Assembly: GCF_042453785.1 (NCBI RefSeq) | Contig: NC_091677.1 | Location: forward strand, 32,657,001-32,721,000 | Reading direction: 5' to 3' | From: Malus domestica | Lineage: Eukaryota; Streptophyta; Magnoliopsida; Rosales; Rosaceae | DNA: 64,000 bases | Shown: one piece after another, positions 1 to 14,669 of the stretch | Numbering within the stretch: the first letter of the stretch is position 1 | Layout: each line of letters begins with the position of its first letter | Notes under the pieces: generated by a model | Database searches by the model: none | What the model saw: only the letters and a program-made list of their open reading frames with translations | Told to the model about the DNA's origin: nothing | Position numbers and translations under genes: made by a program

Positions 1-36
1 ATTGCAAGATATTATGTCAAAATAATATCTTGCAAT
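1..36. repeat. Perfect 15-bp inverted repeat (hairpin)
   Basis: Positions 1-15 are the exact reverse complement of 22-36, with a 6-base spacer (GTCAAA). The arms are AT-rich and begin ATTGCAAG. It sits at the window edge, so it may be the tip of a longer foldback element that starts upstream. No gene is attached to it. Confidence 0.7.
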
Positions 37-1480
37 AAATTAGGAAATTAATTAGAAACATAATTAATTAATTAGGAAATTAATAAATTAATTTATGTAA
101 TTAATCATAATTTGAATGAATAATTGAGGGTTACCTTATGGGGAGGATTTGATGAAGATGGATGAAATATGTTTTGAATAAATACATATTTTGATCACTT
201 TTGACCTTGATTGAGTTGAGATTGCCTGTTGCTTGCGCGTGGGAGTTTTGGTGTGGCTCGAGGGTAATTTTGTCCTTTGCACGCATTGGGGAATTCTGAA
301 ATTGTCGCCCGAACTTCGTTTCAGGCTCATAATACCCTATTGGAAATAGTGCGATGTCCCAGTTCAAACTCATTTATTTGCTGTGATGTATGAGGATTTT
401 ATCCATCCGATGTCGTTTACTTAGTCCAAAAACTCATTTTTAAGTTTTACAACAAAAAATAAACTTTCCATTTCACATCCAGATATTGTCGTTGTTTGTT
501 CTAGATACTATCGAGTCTTTCCAAAGTTGAAATTTTAACTCAAACATTGTTCTTCAACACCAACAAGGATGTGCCCTCAACCCACGTGCATGATATATTA
601 GTTGTCATTCGTATACATATGAGATGAAGAACATGGAAACTATGGGTCAAATTTGTGAATGCAAAGCCGAGAAGAGGGGTAGAGGGAGGTGAGTAACTAC
701 CTCCAATTCTGGAGATGAAATGAGAATCGAGGGACTGATACTTGCTCCTCAAGCATCATAGTTATATAAAAAGGGAGTTGAGATAGAGAACAATGTACAC
801 AATCTGAAACCATTGACTAGATAATGCCAATTCATCCTGATTGACGTGAGCATCGAAGTACTTTTTTTGCAGGTACACCACCACAACCACTCAAACAAAG
901 CCACCCTAACAGCCTTTAGAGTTACATCTCGACGAGGGATTCGACAAGCGTGCAGATTACAATCAACGAACCTGTGAAGGTATTTCTTCGTGTAAGAAAT
1001 TTCGGTCTTGTGGTGATAGAGTATTCAGAATAAAGCCCCATAGTAAAAACATTTAAGAATTAAACCCTTGTCATAAAGTTTGTTAGATTCAAGTCCAAAA
1101 TTAAAAGTTTCGCTAACTCTTCGTTAAAAGTCTCAACATGCAGGCGATCAAAAATTTAACTTGGTGACGAAACTTTTAATTTTGAACGTAAATCCTAATG
1201 GACTTTATCATATGAGTTTATTTAATTTTAATTTTTTACCGTGAGGGTTATCTTATGAATACCCCGTCCCCGATTCACCATGAGGGGTTATTTCTCCAAT
1301 TAACAAGAGTTGTTTCAAATGACCTGGCAACCGATCAATCCATTGGATTAGTTGGAGGATGCAGATTTCGTACCGGGCAAACAAGTGCAGAAGGCATAAC
1401 TGCAGAGGAGCCGCATCCTTGACAAGAAAAAGAGCTCCGCGCAGTCTGAGTTCAAAGAAAACGTCTTCAGTTGCAGAGAG
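37..1480. other. Intergenic stretch upstream of CCT8 copy 1
   Basis: AT-rich sequence with only short frames that resemble no family I know. Between about 1028 and 1272 it contains a foldback-like segment, listed separately. I see no RNA gene and no exon. Confidence 0.6.
1028..1272. repeat. Probable foldback MITE
   Basis: The two halves are imperfect reverse complements. The stretch around 1095-1114 (CCAAAATTAAAAGTTTCG) matches the complement of about 1162-1185, and the outer ends (AAAGCCCCATAG.. against ..CTTATGAATACCCC) also pair roughly. About 245 bp, no coding capacity. Family not assigned. Confidence 0.4.
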
Positions 1481-1520
1481 TAGGGTTTTGTAAGGCAGCC
1501 ATTTCTAGGGTTAGGGTTTT
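1481..1520 (+). promoter_or_regulatory. Telo-box cluster upstream of CCT8 copy 1
   Basis: TAGGGTTT-type motifs occur at 1481-1488 and 1511-1519, with a shorter TAGGG at 1506. In plants such telo-boxes (AAACCCTA and its complement) are typical near the transcription start of translation and growth-related genes. They lie 50-90 bp before the CCT8 start codon, probably in the 5' leader. Confidence 0.5.
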
Positions 1521-1572
1521 GCAGAATCTGTGAGAAAGAAAGAGTAGTGAAAGAAGAAGAAAAGAGTTCAAA

Positions 1573-4500
1573 ATGCAGCCCTACGGAATACAATCGATGC
1601 TGAAGGAGGGCCACAAGCACCTCTCCGGTTTGGACGAGGCGGTGGTGAAGAACATCGATGCCTGCAAGCAACTCTCCACCATCACCAGAACTTCTCTCGG
1701 TCCCAATGGTATTCCTTTTCTTACTCTACTGACTACAAATCACAGACCCTTTTGGTGGATCTCTTTAGTGGATCCGATACTTGCAAGCATACTTTTTAAT
1801 TTTAATTTTTGAATTATTTGTCCACTTTTTCACTAATCAGGTATGAATAAGATGGTAATCAATCACTTGGACAAGCTATTTGTGACAAATGATGCCGCCA
1901 CCATTGTCAATGAACTGGAGGTTCAGCATCCTGCTGCCAAGATTTTGGTTTTGGCAGGCAGGGCTCAGCAGGAAGAAATCGGCGACGGCGCTAATCTCAC
2001 CATTTCTTTTGCCGGGGAGCTCCTTCAAAACGCAGAGGAGCTTATCAGGATGGGTCTGCACCCGAGTGAGATCATTAGTGGATACAACAAAGCCATAAAA
2101 AAGGTTTTTCAATCCCCCTTTCTGATTTTTATCTGTTATTAGAATTTCTAATGTTCTGAGTTTTGTTCCATTTTTTTGAATATTTCAGACGCTTGAAGTC
2201 TTAGATGAACTGGTTGAGGAAGGTTCCGAGATTATGGACGTGCGCAACAAAGAACAAGTGGTTTCTAGAATGAGAGCTGCTGTTGCCAGCAAGCAATTTG
2301 GCCAAGAAGATATCTTGTCCTCACTTGTTGCCGATGTAATTATTACTTGTTTCCCCTTTTGTAATATTGGTTAATTTCTATGTCAGCTACTCAGTTATTT
2401 TGAAGCCAAGGAAAGAAGTATAGCATGTCACTGTTTGTTAGCAAGTTCTAATGGTAAACATTTTTATTGGATGATACAGGCATGTATACAAGTATGCCCC
2501 AAGAACCCAGCAAACTTCAATGTGGATAATGTACGTGTTGCAAAGATTGCAGGAGGGGGTTTGCATAATTGTACAGTAGTTCGAGGTATGGTGTTGAAAA
2601 CTGATGCTGTGGGGAGTATAAAGCGAATTGAGAAGGCCAAGGTTAGCAATCTTTTACACATCTGCTTTTGAACTTTTGCATAAGATATACATGATATACC
2701 CTTATATGATGAGTTTCATTTCTCATGGTCCATTAAAAACTTTGTCAGATTTACTCTTGTCTTTTTAGCACCATTTTGGGAGTTTTCACTATCCGTTAAC
2801 TCTGGATTTTGATATAAAGGCACAAATTACTGGTATTGTGAGGACGCTATACTGAGGATCTCATATCAAATTTGGAACAGCTTGTAAATGATGGACGAAA
2901 CATCATTGAAACTTTCAGCATGAAATATTGGGTATAGGGAAGAAGCAACTCAATAATTATAAGAAAATGAGCATGATTTTCATATCTTTTCGTTACCATA
3001 AATGTCCTTGAAGGTAGTTTATGTTGGTCAAGGGCAGTTGCCAAATGGAATTGCTATTTGCTTGTGATAGTCAGCATGGTTGAAGATACTTTTGAAAAAT
3101 CTATGGAAATTGTGGGTTTGTTGAATGATTATGATGTAAAATTGATGATTCAACGCAAATACCCATTAGAATAAGTAGGTGTTGGTCTGGTGTGAACTTA
3201 CACACTGCCTTCTTCCCTATTTTTCATACTTCAAACTTTTGGAATCAGGAAAAATGTTGGCCTGGTTTGTTGGGTACCAGAGAAAATGGTGTTCTTTTTA
3301 TTTTATTAATTGTGGTGATTAGGGCTTCTGATTTCATGTTATTACATTGATAACACTAATTTTTGGCATATTGCATTCAATAATATGCTATGCTCAAGAT
3401 TTGCAGCAGCCTTCTTGTCATAACATGTTCTTCTTCATGTATTGAAGTTCAGAAAATGCACCACACGTTGACTATTTGGAATTTAGTTTTCTATCTTCAC
3501 GTATATCTGCTAACAGTTTGCTTGTTTTCGTAAGCTAGTAACATAAGTGTGTGTTTGTATTGGCGATTTGAATAATATTATTAACTTTATAGTGCTTTGG
3601 TGCCGTTGAACTTTTGAATCTTCTTCAATTGTAGTTTATAATACTTTATGCTTGATCATACCTGTTTTCTGTATTGTGATCGCTATCTCTTATTATAAAA
3701 CCCTTTACCTTTACGCGGTCTAAATATATGCTTGAAAGGTTCAAGTTTATGAGCTTGTATATTCTGTTAAACCTTTTCAGGTTGCTGTGTTTGCGGGTGG
3801 AGTTGATACCTCTGCAACTGAGACGAAGGGAACTGTTCTAATTCATACTGCTGACCAGGTATGTTTGTGTGTGTTTGTTGTTCTGGAGGAATGGGAGATT
3901 GTTTGTAATTCTATGTAGCAAAAGTTCGAATTTTCTTTTTATGTTGCAACCAAAAAACTTAGTTTATATGTGCAATTGATCCCATAAAGGTCATGTTTGG
4001 TGGCAGTTTCTTGAATACTTAGTTTATATGTGCAACTAGTTAAGTTCTTCTTCGTATGCATATGGTTCACAAGGTTTAATTTATTTCTATTGTGCTTGTA
4101 CATGATTGGAACACTCTGTACTCTTCTTGAAGTGGTCCTTGTTATTTCTTTTTAATCTCCCCTAGTTTGTCTTTTGGTTAAAGGGCTGTACATGAAGAAG
4201 TGATGATTTCTTCTAATGTGTTTTACCAGTTTCTGCGATTTCACTTTACTACTATATCTAAGTCTGTTTTACTTTCATTTTGGAAAAGTTTCACAAAATA
4301 TAGTTTCTATCCCTTTGTACATCTTAACAGAATGTATTGGACCTCTTGGTGTTTTAATATGCTTGCCTTTAGGTCCATAGTACTTGAGCTGGTGTCAGTT
4401 TATTGCAGCTAATTTTTTTTTGGTATTTCTTAAAATGTTTTGATCTATTTTCTCCTGGGTATTAGCAAAATATCTGTATCTGTTTCTGTAGTTGGTATTT

Positions 4501-7350
4501 TAAAGTTGTGTGCCTTTTGTCTTCCATTGTTTGCAAAGTTAGGTTTAAGGTGGTTGATATCTCATTAACTATGATTTTCTTGGTCATTATGTAGCTTGAA
4601 AATTATGCAAAAACTGAAGAAGCTAAAATTGAGGAGCTCATTAAAGCAGTTGCAGATTCTGGTGCCAAGGTAATTGTGAGTGGAGCAGCAGTTGGAGAGA
4701 TGGCACTACATTTCTGTGAGCGGTACAAGTAAGTATCAACATCTTGTCATATTTTTTTTTTATCCTTTCCAACCGTTGCAGCATAAACTGATACTTGTGT
4801 CCGTAGAATCAGATAAACCCTTCAATACCCATCTTAAGGTATTCAAATCTCTTTAAGAGATCTTTGAGCTCTTTTTCTGTTTTAACTTGTTATTTCTTGA
4901 TTCCAGGCTCATGGTGCTGAAAATCAGTTCAAAATTTGAATTGAGACGATTTTGCCGTACAACTGGTGCTGTTGCCATGGTAATCTCACGAGAATCTGAT
5001 TTGTGAGAACCTTATTGAATGTTTCTTAATTATGAGAATCTTACAAAGTATTTTTGCAACAGTTGAAGCTTAGCCAACCTAACCCAGATGATCTGGGATA
5101 TGCTGACTCTGTCGCGGTTGAGGAAATTGCCGGTGTTAGGGTATGCTGAAAAGATGTTTCCTTAGACCTAGTACTGTATCAAAATTATCTTGTTCTCGGT
5201 TATTTTCTTTTTCATCTTCTTGATACATCTAACGATTTTTTATGTAGGTCACTGTTGTGAAGAATGAAGAAGGTGGGAATTCAGTAGCTACTGTGGTTCT
5301 ACGGGCAAGTACTGATAGTATATTAGATGACCTTGAAAGAGCAGTTGATGATGGAGTGAACACATACAAGGTAATTTATGTGGAGCATTAAGAGTTTTCT
5401 GTGTTGTTTGGCTGGCTTGTTTTAGCAATCACTGGAGGCATATTGTTCTCTGGAACTCTTGAAGTTGTTCTGTATTCAGGTGTCCAAACCATTGAAAGTA
5501 ATTTCTTGCTTTCCTAATGCATTTCATTGTCAGGCCATGTGCAAGGATAGCCGCATTGTTCCTGGAGCTGCTGCTACTGAAATTGAGTTAGCTAGAAGAG
5601 TGAAGGAATTCTCTTTTAAAGAAACAGGGTAAATTGTCTCTGTTTTTGAATTATTTTAGTTCAACTGAATTACATAATACACATGGAGATTTCTGCTCGT
5701 CAGACAAAAATGACCAACAATAAGTAATGATTTAATCCTCAAATGAGGTGGAATTAGCTAGTCAAAGGTTAAAACGTAGACCGTTTCTAGAATTTAAGTC
5801 ACTGTTTCTGGAATTTAAGTCATTGTTTATGGATTTTGGTTCTTTTCTTTCCAGATACAGTGTTTGTTTGTGCATAGACAAAACAAACACCGTATCTGAT
5901 TTTTTTTTTCCAGAAACAGTTTTATGTTTTGGTTTTGTTTTGTTTTTTTTTTTTTTCAGACACTTTTTCGCCAGTTTCTGTCATTAAACTTCTTTGAACT
6001 TGTTTCGGCAGCTTTGTTCCGATGAATGCTTCCTTTTTCGCAGTTTTAAATGATCCAACCAAATTAACACGTAAAGGAAATATGACTAGCAGCAAAAGCA
6101 AAACAAAAGAAAAAAAACAGATATGTCATGGATGTTCTGGTCCAAAAACGGTGTGGTTTAGAAATCATGAATTTTGATATGATTCGTTTAGATTTTTTAG
6201 GGTGATCTGCAATATTGGATTTGTAATTTGCTTGTAACGTTGTCCCTGACAGCATAAAATAGAATCTGGGCGTGAGAGAAATAAGTAACACACTAAAGAA
6301 ACACTGGTTTTGCAGATTGGATCAGTATGCTATAGCAAAATTTGCCGAAAGTTTTGAGATGGTGCCTAAAACTCTGGCTGAGAATGCTGGGAAGAATGCA
6401 ATGGAGATCATATCTTCTCTCTATGCTGAACATGCATCAGGAAATACGAAAGCGGGCATTGACTTAGAGGAAGGCCGTTGCAAAGATGTGTCGACTATTA
6501 ATGTTTGGGACCTCCACATAACTAAGTAAGCTTTCTTTGTCATCTTTCAAGTCAAGTTTTTATGGGAACGGATTTCATTGTGTATTGTTACAACTTACAA
6601 CTGTGATGCTTGATGCGATTTTGTTCATGAAGATTAAGTTTTGTGCATTAAATTTTGGGTCTAGAATTTGTTTGTAGAGGACACTTTGAATTTCCATGCC
6701 CTTTTTGGTGGTTTTGAAATTGAATAGTCAATGAGTTCCTTCTGCATCTGTAGTTGTTCATCAGTTTAGGTTCACTTGTTGGCCAATTACTCCTTACACA
6801 AGGGAATATTTGTAATTGTAGATCTTTTATTTGATTCATTGAAATCAAAATTATTTGTTGAACCACTAGATTTTTCGGTAAACTCTTGCCCAATGTTGTT
6901 TTTCTTTATATGTGATATTAGGCGTCCATATTTCGTCTTGGGATTTTATTCTTTCTTTTTTGGCCTGACCTTTCTTGTGATGTTTGTTACAGGTTCTTTG
7001 CTCTCAAGTATGCTGTGGATGCTGCCTGCACTGTCCTAAGAGTAGATCAAGTAAGTAATTAGTAACCATTGGTCAATGCTTTTTTTGGTCCCTAAGTGTA
7101 TCGTTACCAATATATCTTCTCGTAAGGATGCCCACCTTATCGCAACTATTGCATATAAATTGACGGCTGCTTTCAAATATTTCGCTCATTATGATTACCT
7201 TAATAAATATAAGTAATGGTAGTAAGATAAAAAAAGGCGGCAGCTGATATTTTTTTTGACAATGCCTTGACCGTGTTGCAGATTATAATGGCAAAACCAG
7301 CAGGTGGCCCAAGTAAGAGAGATCAGCCTGCAGGGATGGATGAGGATTAA
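1573..7350 (+). CDS. CCT8: CCT/TRiC chaperonin subunit theta, copy 1 (13 exons)
   Basis: Theta subunit of the cytosolic group II chaperonin, an ATP-driven ring that folds actin, tubulin and other proteins. Exons: 1573-1708, 1841-2103, 2189-2335, 2480-2641, 3781-3858, 4595-4728, 4907-4979, 5063-5140, 5248-5370, 5534-5628, 6316-6525, 6993-7050, 7282-7350. They sum to 1626 nt, giving 541 residues, normal for the family. Seen: TSLGPNGMNK near the N-terminus (nucleotide pocket), the GDGAN ATPase motif (EEIGDGANLTISFAGELL), ETKGTVLIHTADQ in the apical region, and the family C-terminus IIMAKPAGGPSKRDQPAG. The copy 2 start MGFG is replaced here, so translation begins at the next ATG (MQPYG) and the protein is four residues shorter. 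It is a paralogue of the gene at 14407-21219 with the same exon plan. I see no disabling change. Confidence 0.93.
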
Positions 7351-8847
7351 CTTGTTTTGTGTCACAAAACAAGTTTTGTGCCACAACTAACTATCTCGCT
7401 TGTATTTTAGGATACGAGGACAGTTGAAAAGCGTGTTTGGTTTCTCGAGTTTTTGTTCTAGCTGGTCCTCGAGTTTTTGTGGTCTTGGCTGGTCCTTGAG
7501 GTTTTGTCGAAAGCTTTTGTTTTCGTATGTGCCCCTGCTAGACACTAATGGATTGGAATTATATAAATTCTCCTTCTATGACTGCAGATTATGTTTCTTC
7601 AATTCGTTCTTTCCTCTAGCCTTTGTTCAATGATACTTCCCCGGTGCAGTTTTCGTCTTTGTATTTGCTTGCCATCTTCTCTTTAGCTGTTCAAATGTTT
7701 ATGTGGTCCTCTTTGTTTCTCAAAGTTGCTGTAATTCTGGTGTCGGTTTCTCCGATTGTCCTTTTTATTGTTCTTGTGAGAAAGTTTTTCCGGCCAAAAA
7801 CTACACCCGAGGTCGAGCGTTTGAATCTCTCTCTTTCCCAATATCGTCTGTTTTGGTGGCTAAAAGAAAAACTCGGTTAAAAAAGGATTAGAACCCAAGG
7901 TTTACCATTCACCCACTCCCCTTTGCTCGAGCGGTTGAGCTTAATCCGAAATTTACTTGAGCAAAATTTTCTGTTCACCCTCCCTCATGCTGGTACGGTG
8001 GTGTTTTGATCTATTAACACAAAGTCATATGAAGTGAGATTAGCAAATTGTATTATATTATTTGATCGAGACGTCACTGTGAGAGTGTATGTATATAGTT
8101 CATCTAAGTTTCCTCTTTTAAAGGGAGAACCTAAGAGGGTTATTGGGCATTTTTAGTGTAAATTTACATCAAAAGAGGGTGCAACATTGCTCTTTTTTTT
8201 TTTTTTGAAATGCAAATAGCATTAAAGTGAGAAAGGTAAAATGCCTTGAAATGGGCATTGTTAGTATCTTGTTTGCCGGAAAGCTATTTAATAGTAAAAT
8301 ATTATCTTCGAAGGATGTTAATTTTTTACATTTTTAAAACCATCTCTAATTCTGAGCCTAAAATATAAAATTTTTAGCATAGAAAATTTAGGTTTTAACT
8401 CAGAAATAGCTTTTTTGCTCCAACCCTTCTGGCCTAGAATTTTAGCCCCAGATTATTAAATAATGAATTTAGACTATTTTTTAAAATTAACTTTAAAAAA
8501 AATTATGTAGACTATCATAAATTAATTTTATGAACATTTTAACAAAAAATATTTAAATTCCGATAAATATTGAAAAATCACTAAATCGATACATGAAACT
8601 CATGAAACACTATGGAAGAATATGAAAATCATGATAGGGATGTATAAACACAAAATATATGAAACACACAAGACACACAAAACACAAAACACATATGAAA
8701 CATATACAAAACACATGATAGAGCCACAAACCTTCAATCATCCTCTATATAAGAATATGTTGAATATCTAACCATCACACAACATATTCACCAATCTTCC
8801 AACTTTCAAAGTGTTTTTGTTTCCTCAAAATCATTAATATCTCATCA
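7351..8847. other. 3' flank of CCT8 copy 1 and AT-rich intergenic DNA
   Basis: The first few hundred bases probably hold the 3' UTR. From about 8330 to 8800 the sequence is very AT-rich and reads like the end and promoter of a degenerate transposon (TATA-like TCTATATAAG at about 8742). No protein family is recognised in it. Confidence 0.45.
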
Positions 8848-9042
8848 ATGAACGATAGAAGAAGGCGTAGCTTGACAATGCAGATGTCACAATACCAAGC
8901 AAGTGTTGAAATTGCGGATGCAGAAATGATTAACGAAGAAGCCGAATTGGTATACTCACTTATGCAATATGCGCACCATGCCGAATTTAGCTACCATGAT
9001 TCTGTCAAGATGCGTTCATTTGTAAGTTCTGTTAGTAAATGA
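8848..9042 (+). CDS. Short unrecognised ORF, possibly a transposon remnant
   Basis: A 64-residue frame starting MNDRRRRSL. It is arginine-rich at the N-terminus, then mixed acidic/aliphatic (EIADAEM, EEAELVYSL), and ends without any known domain. A TATA-like sequence about 100 bp upstream and a low-complexity AT-rich flank suggest the 5' part of a decayed DNA transposon gene rather than a host gene, but I cannot assign a family. It could equally be a chance frame. Confidence 0.25.
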   Translation: MNDRRRRSLTMQMSQYQASVEIADAEMINEEAELVYSLMQYAHHAEFSYHDSVKMRSFVSSVSK

Positions 9043-9392
9043 GAAATATAAATGTGATTTTTATGTCTCAATTTTGTATTTGTTGGTGAAAATACTCTAA
9101 TATAATTATACTAAATTAAAATATAGGGAATAGTTATTGGTACTTTAAAAATTTTGTTTTGCACTTTAAACTTTTTATAATTAGAAAGAACAATACTGTA
9201 ATAATAGTCTCCAAAACATTTAGACACGTATAAATCGGTTATTTTTTTTAAAACAAAAATGGGTACTTATTTGTAAGAAAAAAAAAGTCCTGAAGTGCCA
9301 AAGTAGGAGATCTGACTGAAAAACCTCAACCCCAACATAAAGTCTCAAGCTCTTCTCCTCGCCTTCCCTTTCCCCCCTTGAACCAACCATCA

Positions 9393-10851
9393 ATGTCCGA
9401 CCGAAGCTCCGCCGCTGGCGACGGCGATCCTAAGGACGACTCCATCGCCAAGACTGCCGGCTTAGTGGTGTTCTCCGGCATCGCTATGAGCATTCTCAAA
9501 GCTCTAAACCCTTTTAACAAAAGCGGAAATGAAGAAACTCCTCCACTCTCCGAGTCAACTCAGCCCATTCAGCCTCCATCGCAGCCGCCTCTCCCTTCCC
9601 AGCAACAGCAACCCATCACTGCCGAGGAACCACACCCTCCTCTTCCGGTACGCGCAAGTTTTGATTTGACGATTTGGGGTCACCCATTTCCTTGTTTGTT
9701 TCGACTTGTTTGTGAATTTTTGAATTTTTATTGTTATTTGAGTGATCAAATCATGTGTACATTTTAGAAAGAAAAAAAAAAAACCCTTTACTTGTATTCT
9801 GATTTAGTTTTGGAGAAAATTTTCAGTGTGTATTTTATCGTTTTATCGGGCCGTGTTCTGGCACACTGCAAAATCGACATTGATTTGATTTGTGGATGTT
9901 ATTGCAGAAATCCATTACCAGCAAGGACCAAAATGCACGGGAGACGCCGAAGTCATCGCATAAAACGATAGAGATCGAGAAAGGAGACACTCTTTGGGGA
10001 CTCTCTAGAGAACATGGGGTAAGCTTTTCAACTATTTTAACCGTCTTTGTATTGCACATGTGTCTACATTTTTCTTGGAGAATTGGCATCCATGAAGTAG
10101 TTCTTTTGGCGTCGAATTGCGGCCTGCTAAGTTTATGATTTTAAACCATATCCATATGCTTTGGGAGATATATGTTGAAGAGATGTTGAAAACACCTTTA
10201 ACTTGCACATTGTGAATCTGTTTTTTCGAACAATAATCATACAAACAAGACGCAACCCCTGGAAAAAGAAAACAGCTGTGAAATTTTCGACGGACTTTGA
10301 AACATGTACTTTGTATCTCGATGACTACGTGTCTGTAAAGTTCCTGCCCTTTTGTCCTTGAATGTTCGGGAAATTCTAGGCCATGTTTTGAAAACCTTGA
10401 AATTTGTCACTTGCAAAGAAGTGGCTCGTTCGTGACTGAACTAAGCTTGATCCAACTAACCGGCTCAAAGGATTTGAATGTTACTTGGTTACTAGAGCAA
10501 CATATAACATTTGATCAACGGATTTGAATGTTGGTTACCAGAGCAACATATGACATTTGAATTTGATTTACTTCATTCTGAAATGCTTGAGTGCTTCCGC
10601 TCGAGAAACGATTGAAGGTTAAGACAATCTGCATCTCTCGTTGCTCATTGCACAAGGCCTACTTCAATTGAATCGCAGCAATATGACTAGTTAGTTATAT
10701 TTATTTTGGTAATCTTGGTTTGCTTTTCAATTGATGTATACATTGTCTTTTCATGCACGTCTCATATTAGGTATCCATTGATGCGATCAAAGAGGCGAAC
10801 GGTCTTACAGGAGACACGATCTATGCTGGCAAGAAGCTTATCATTCCATGA
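9393..10851 (+). CDS. Small LysM-domain protein (3 exons)
   Basis: Exons 9393-9647, 9908-10018 and 10771-10851 join in frame to 148 residues. The N-terminal half has a short hydrophobic segment (GLVVFSGIAMSILKAL, residues about 18-33) followed by a Pro/Gln-rich linker. The C-terminal 45 residues form one LysM module: IEIEKGDTLWGLSREHG (split by intron 2), then SIDAIKEANGL and IYAGKKLIIP. LysM binds N-acetylglucosamine polymers, but plant proteins of this short type, with no kinase or secretion signal, are of unknown role, and the hydrophobic stretch may anchor it in a membrane. I chose the ATG at 9393 because the upstream in-frame codons contain no ATG. Confidence 0.85.
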
Positions 10852-10908
10852 ACACATATGGTCCCTGTCGTCCTATAAACTGGTTTGGAGAAATGTTAGG
10901 CAATCAAA

Positions 10909-11005
10909 TGCAGTCGCTTTTGCCTCCCTTACATCCTTTGTAGTTTCAAGAAAGGTTGGCAATCAAATGCAGTCGCTTTTGTCTGCCTTCATCCTTTGGA
11001 GTTTT
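10909..11005 (+). repeat. Direct duplication of about 48 bp in the LysM gene 3' end
   Basis: The segment starting GGCAATCAAATGCAGTCGC at about 10909 recurs at about 10958 with few changes (both continue to ..CATCCTTTG.AGTTT). It lies just after the LysM stop codon, so it is probably inside the 3' UTR. Confidence 0.7.
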
Positions 11006-11447
11006 GAATCGTATTTCTTTGGATTTTTGATATGGGGTGGTGTAAGCTAGTTACGAGACAATTTTATCAGAAATCTTTACTTTGATCCTGTGAATTCTCT
11101 GGATTCAATTTGTTCCGTTTGTTTCATTACCTGAAGTTGAGAAGTAAATTTATACTTTTGACTCTTTTAAATCGAACAAATTTTCAAGCAGATAAATACA
11201 CAACTTGTTTCGACACAAACAAGAAGCTTACGACAAGCGTGCAGCAAAGAAACCGAAGTTCCGGGCAACTCAAGATCTAATGGTATATAGTAACTACAAA
11301 AATTTTGGAGGTACATCCAGAAGCTTATCATTCGAAAAACAAATTAACATACTCTGTTCCAAACCTTGACTCAAGCTTTGACAAAACTGAAATTTAACAG
11401 AAGCTGGTCATAGAGACCGAACAAACTAATTCGACAAAAGTTGGGGC
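11006..11447. other. Convergent intergenic space between the LysM gene and RPL11
   Basis: No frame or RNA gene is recognisable. It should hold the 3' UTR ends of the two convergent genes (LysM on plus, RPL11 on minus). Confidence 0.5.
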
Positions 11448-13404
<1,957 letters not shown>

Positions 13405-13465
13405 TTGGGATTGGTGGGTGGCAGCCGCAGTAGGGGTCTGGTACGAAGAGTGAGAGAGAAGCAAG

Positions 13466-13510
13466 AACCCTAATATGACCAGAGCTCCAGTGTATGAGGA
13501 GCTAGGGTTT
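13466..13510 (-). promoter_or_regulatory. Telo-box motifs of the RPL11 promoter/leader
   Basis: TAGGGTTT at 13503-13510 reads AAACCCTA on the transcribed strand, and AACCCTAA lies at 13466-13473. Telo-boxes just upstream of the coding start are a hallmark of plant ribosomal protein genes. Confidence 0.6.
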
Positions 13511-14406
13511 TAGGAGACACAAGCACCCCTCTTAGACTTTCAAAATTACAGTTTTGCTTCTATATTTTAGGGCTTGGGTAGCTTCGCACTGGCCCGCCCG
13601 TGGAGAATATCGTCACATGAATCACTCATTTCTACTTACCATATTTGTCGAATTGCTTCCAAAATTTGTATGTTACAGTTAATTTTCTTCTTGAATTTTA
13701 ATTTTAATCTATTAATTTTAAATTTTTTATAATTAGCATATTTTCCTTTTAAATTTTAATTTTGCCAATTATTTTCTGAATTTTTATAAATAATTAATTT
13801 TTTAAGAAAACTAACAAAAAGTTCAAAAAAAACTTCCATTTTAATGAAAAGCCATTTTTAAAGGTATAATGAATAGTATCAGAGAAATGTATAAATGTGA
13901 CTTTTCGTTAAAAGTAAACAATACTGGAAATGTTTTGTTAAAACTTCATAATTTTTTTTCCTAATGCTAGATATTAAAAATTTTCATCAAATTTACTATC
14001 CATTTTGATCTCGCATAAATTTTAGATCTAACGCAATGGGAAAAATTAACTATTTATAAAAGTTCAAAAAGATAATCACATAAAATTAAAGTTCAAAAAA
14101 AAAAAAAATGGTAGTTCTATACAAATTCGGAACAAACCCACAAATATCTCTTTCAACTTCAATGGGAGAATTTTTATTTAATATGCCTATTGGGCCACGT
14201 AAGCCGTCAGTAACAATAGAGTACTTACTGGTCAGTAGTTGTGTTTTACCTCTTTTAATGGAGAAGAAAAACCCGCGAGAACTAGAAGCGTCTGGGTTGA
14301 ACGAGAAAGGGCTTGAGTTTGAGGGAGCAAGGTTTAAGCGGCCATTTCCACTTTTCTAGGGTTGCAGTTGCAACGAAAAGTACAGGAGTAGCAGAGGAAG
14401 AAGAAG
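13511..14406. other. Divergent intergenic region between RPL11 and CCT8 copy 2
   Basis: Very AT-rich from 13600 to 14100. The part around 13850-13950 (AATGAATAGTATCAGAG.. ..GTTAAAACTTCA) reads like a fragment of a common plant DNA-transposon repeat. The last 60 bases before 14407 should be the CCT8 leader, with a TAGGGTTG motif at about 14357. No gene seen. Confidence 0.4.
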
Positions 14407-14617
14407 ATGGGGTTCGGAATGCAGCCCTACGGAATACAATCGATGCTGAAGGAGGGCCACAAGCATCTCTCCGGTTTGGACGAGGCGGTGCTGAAGAACA
14501 TCGATGCCTGCAAGCAACTCTCCACCATCACCAGAACTTCTCTCGGTCCCAATGGTATGTCCTCTCTTACGCCACCCACTACAAATCACACTCCCTTTTG
14601 GTGGATCAGATGCATAC

Positions 14618-14669
<52 letters not shown>

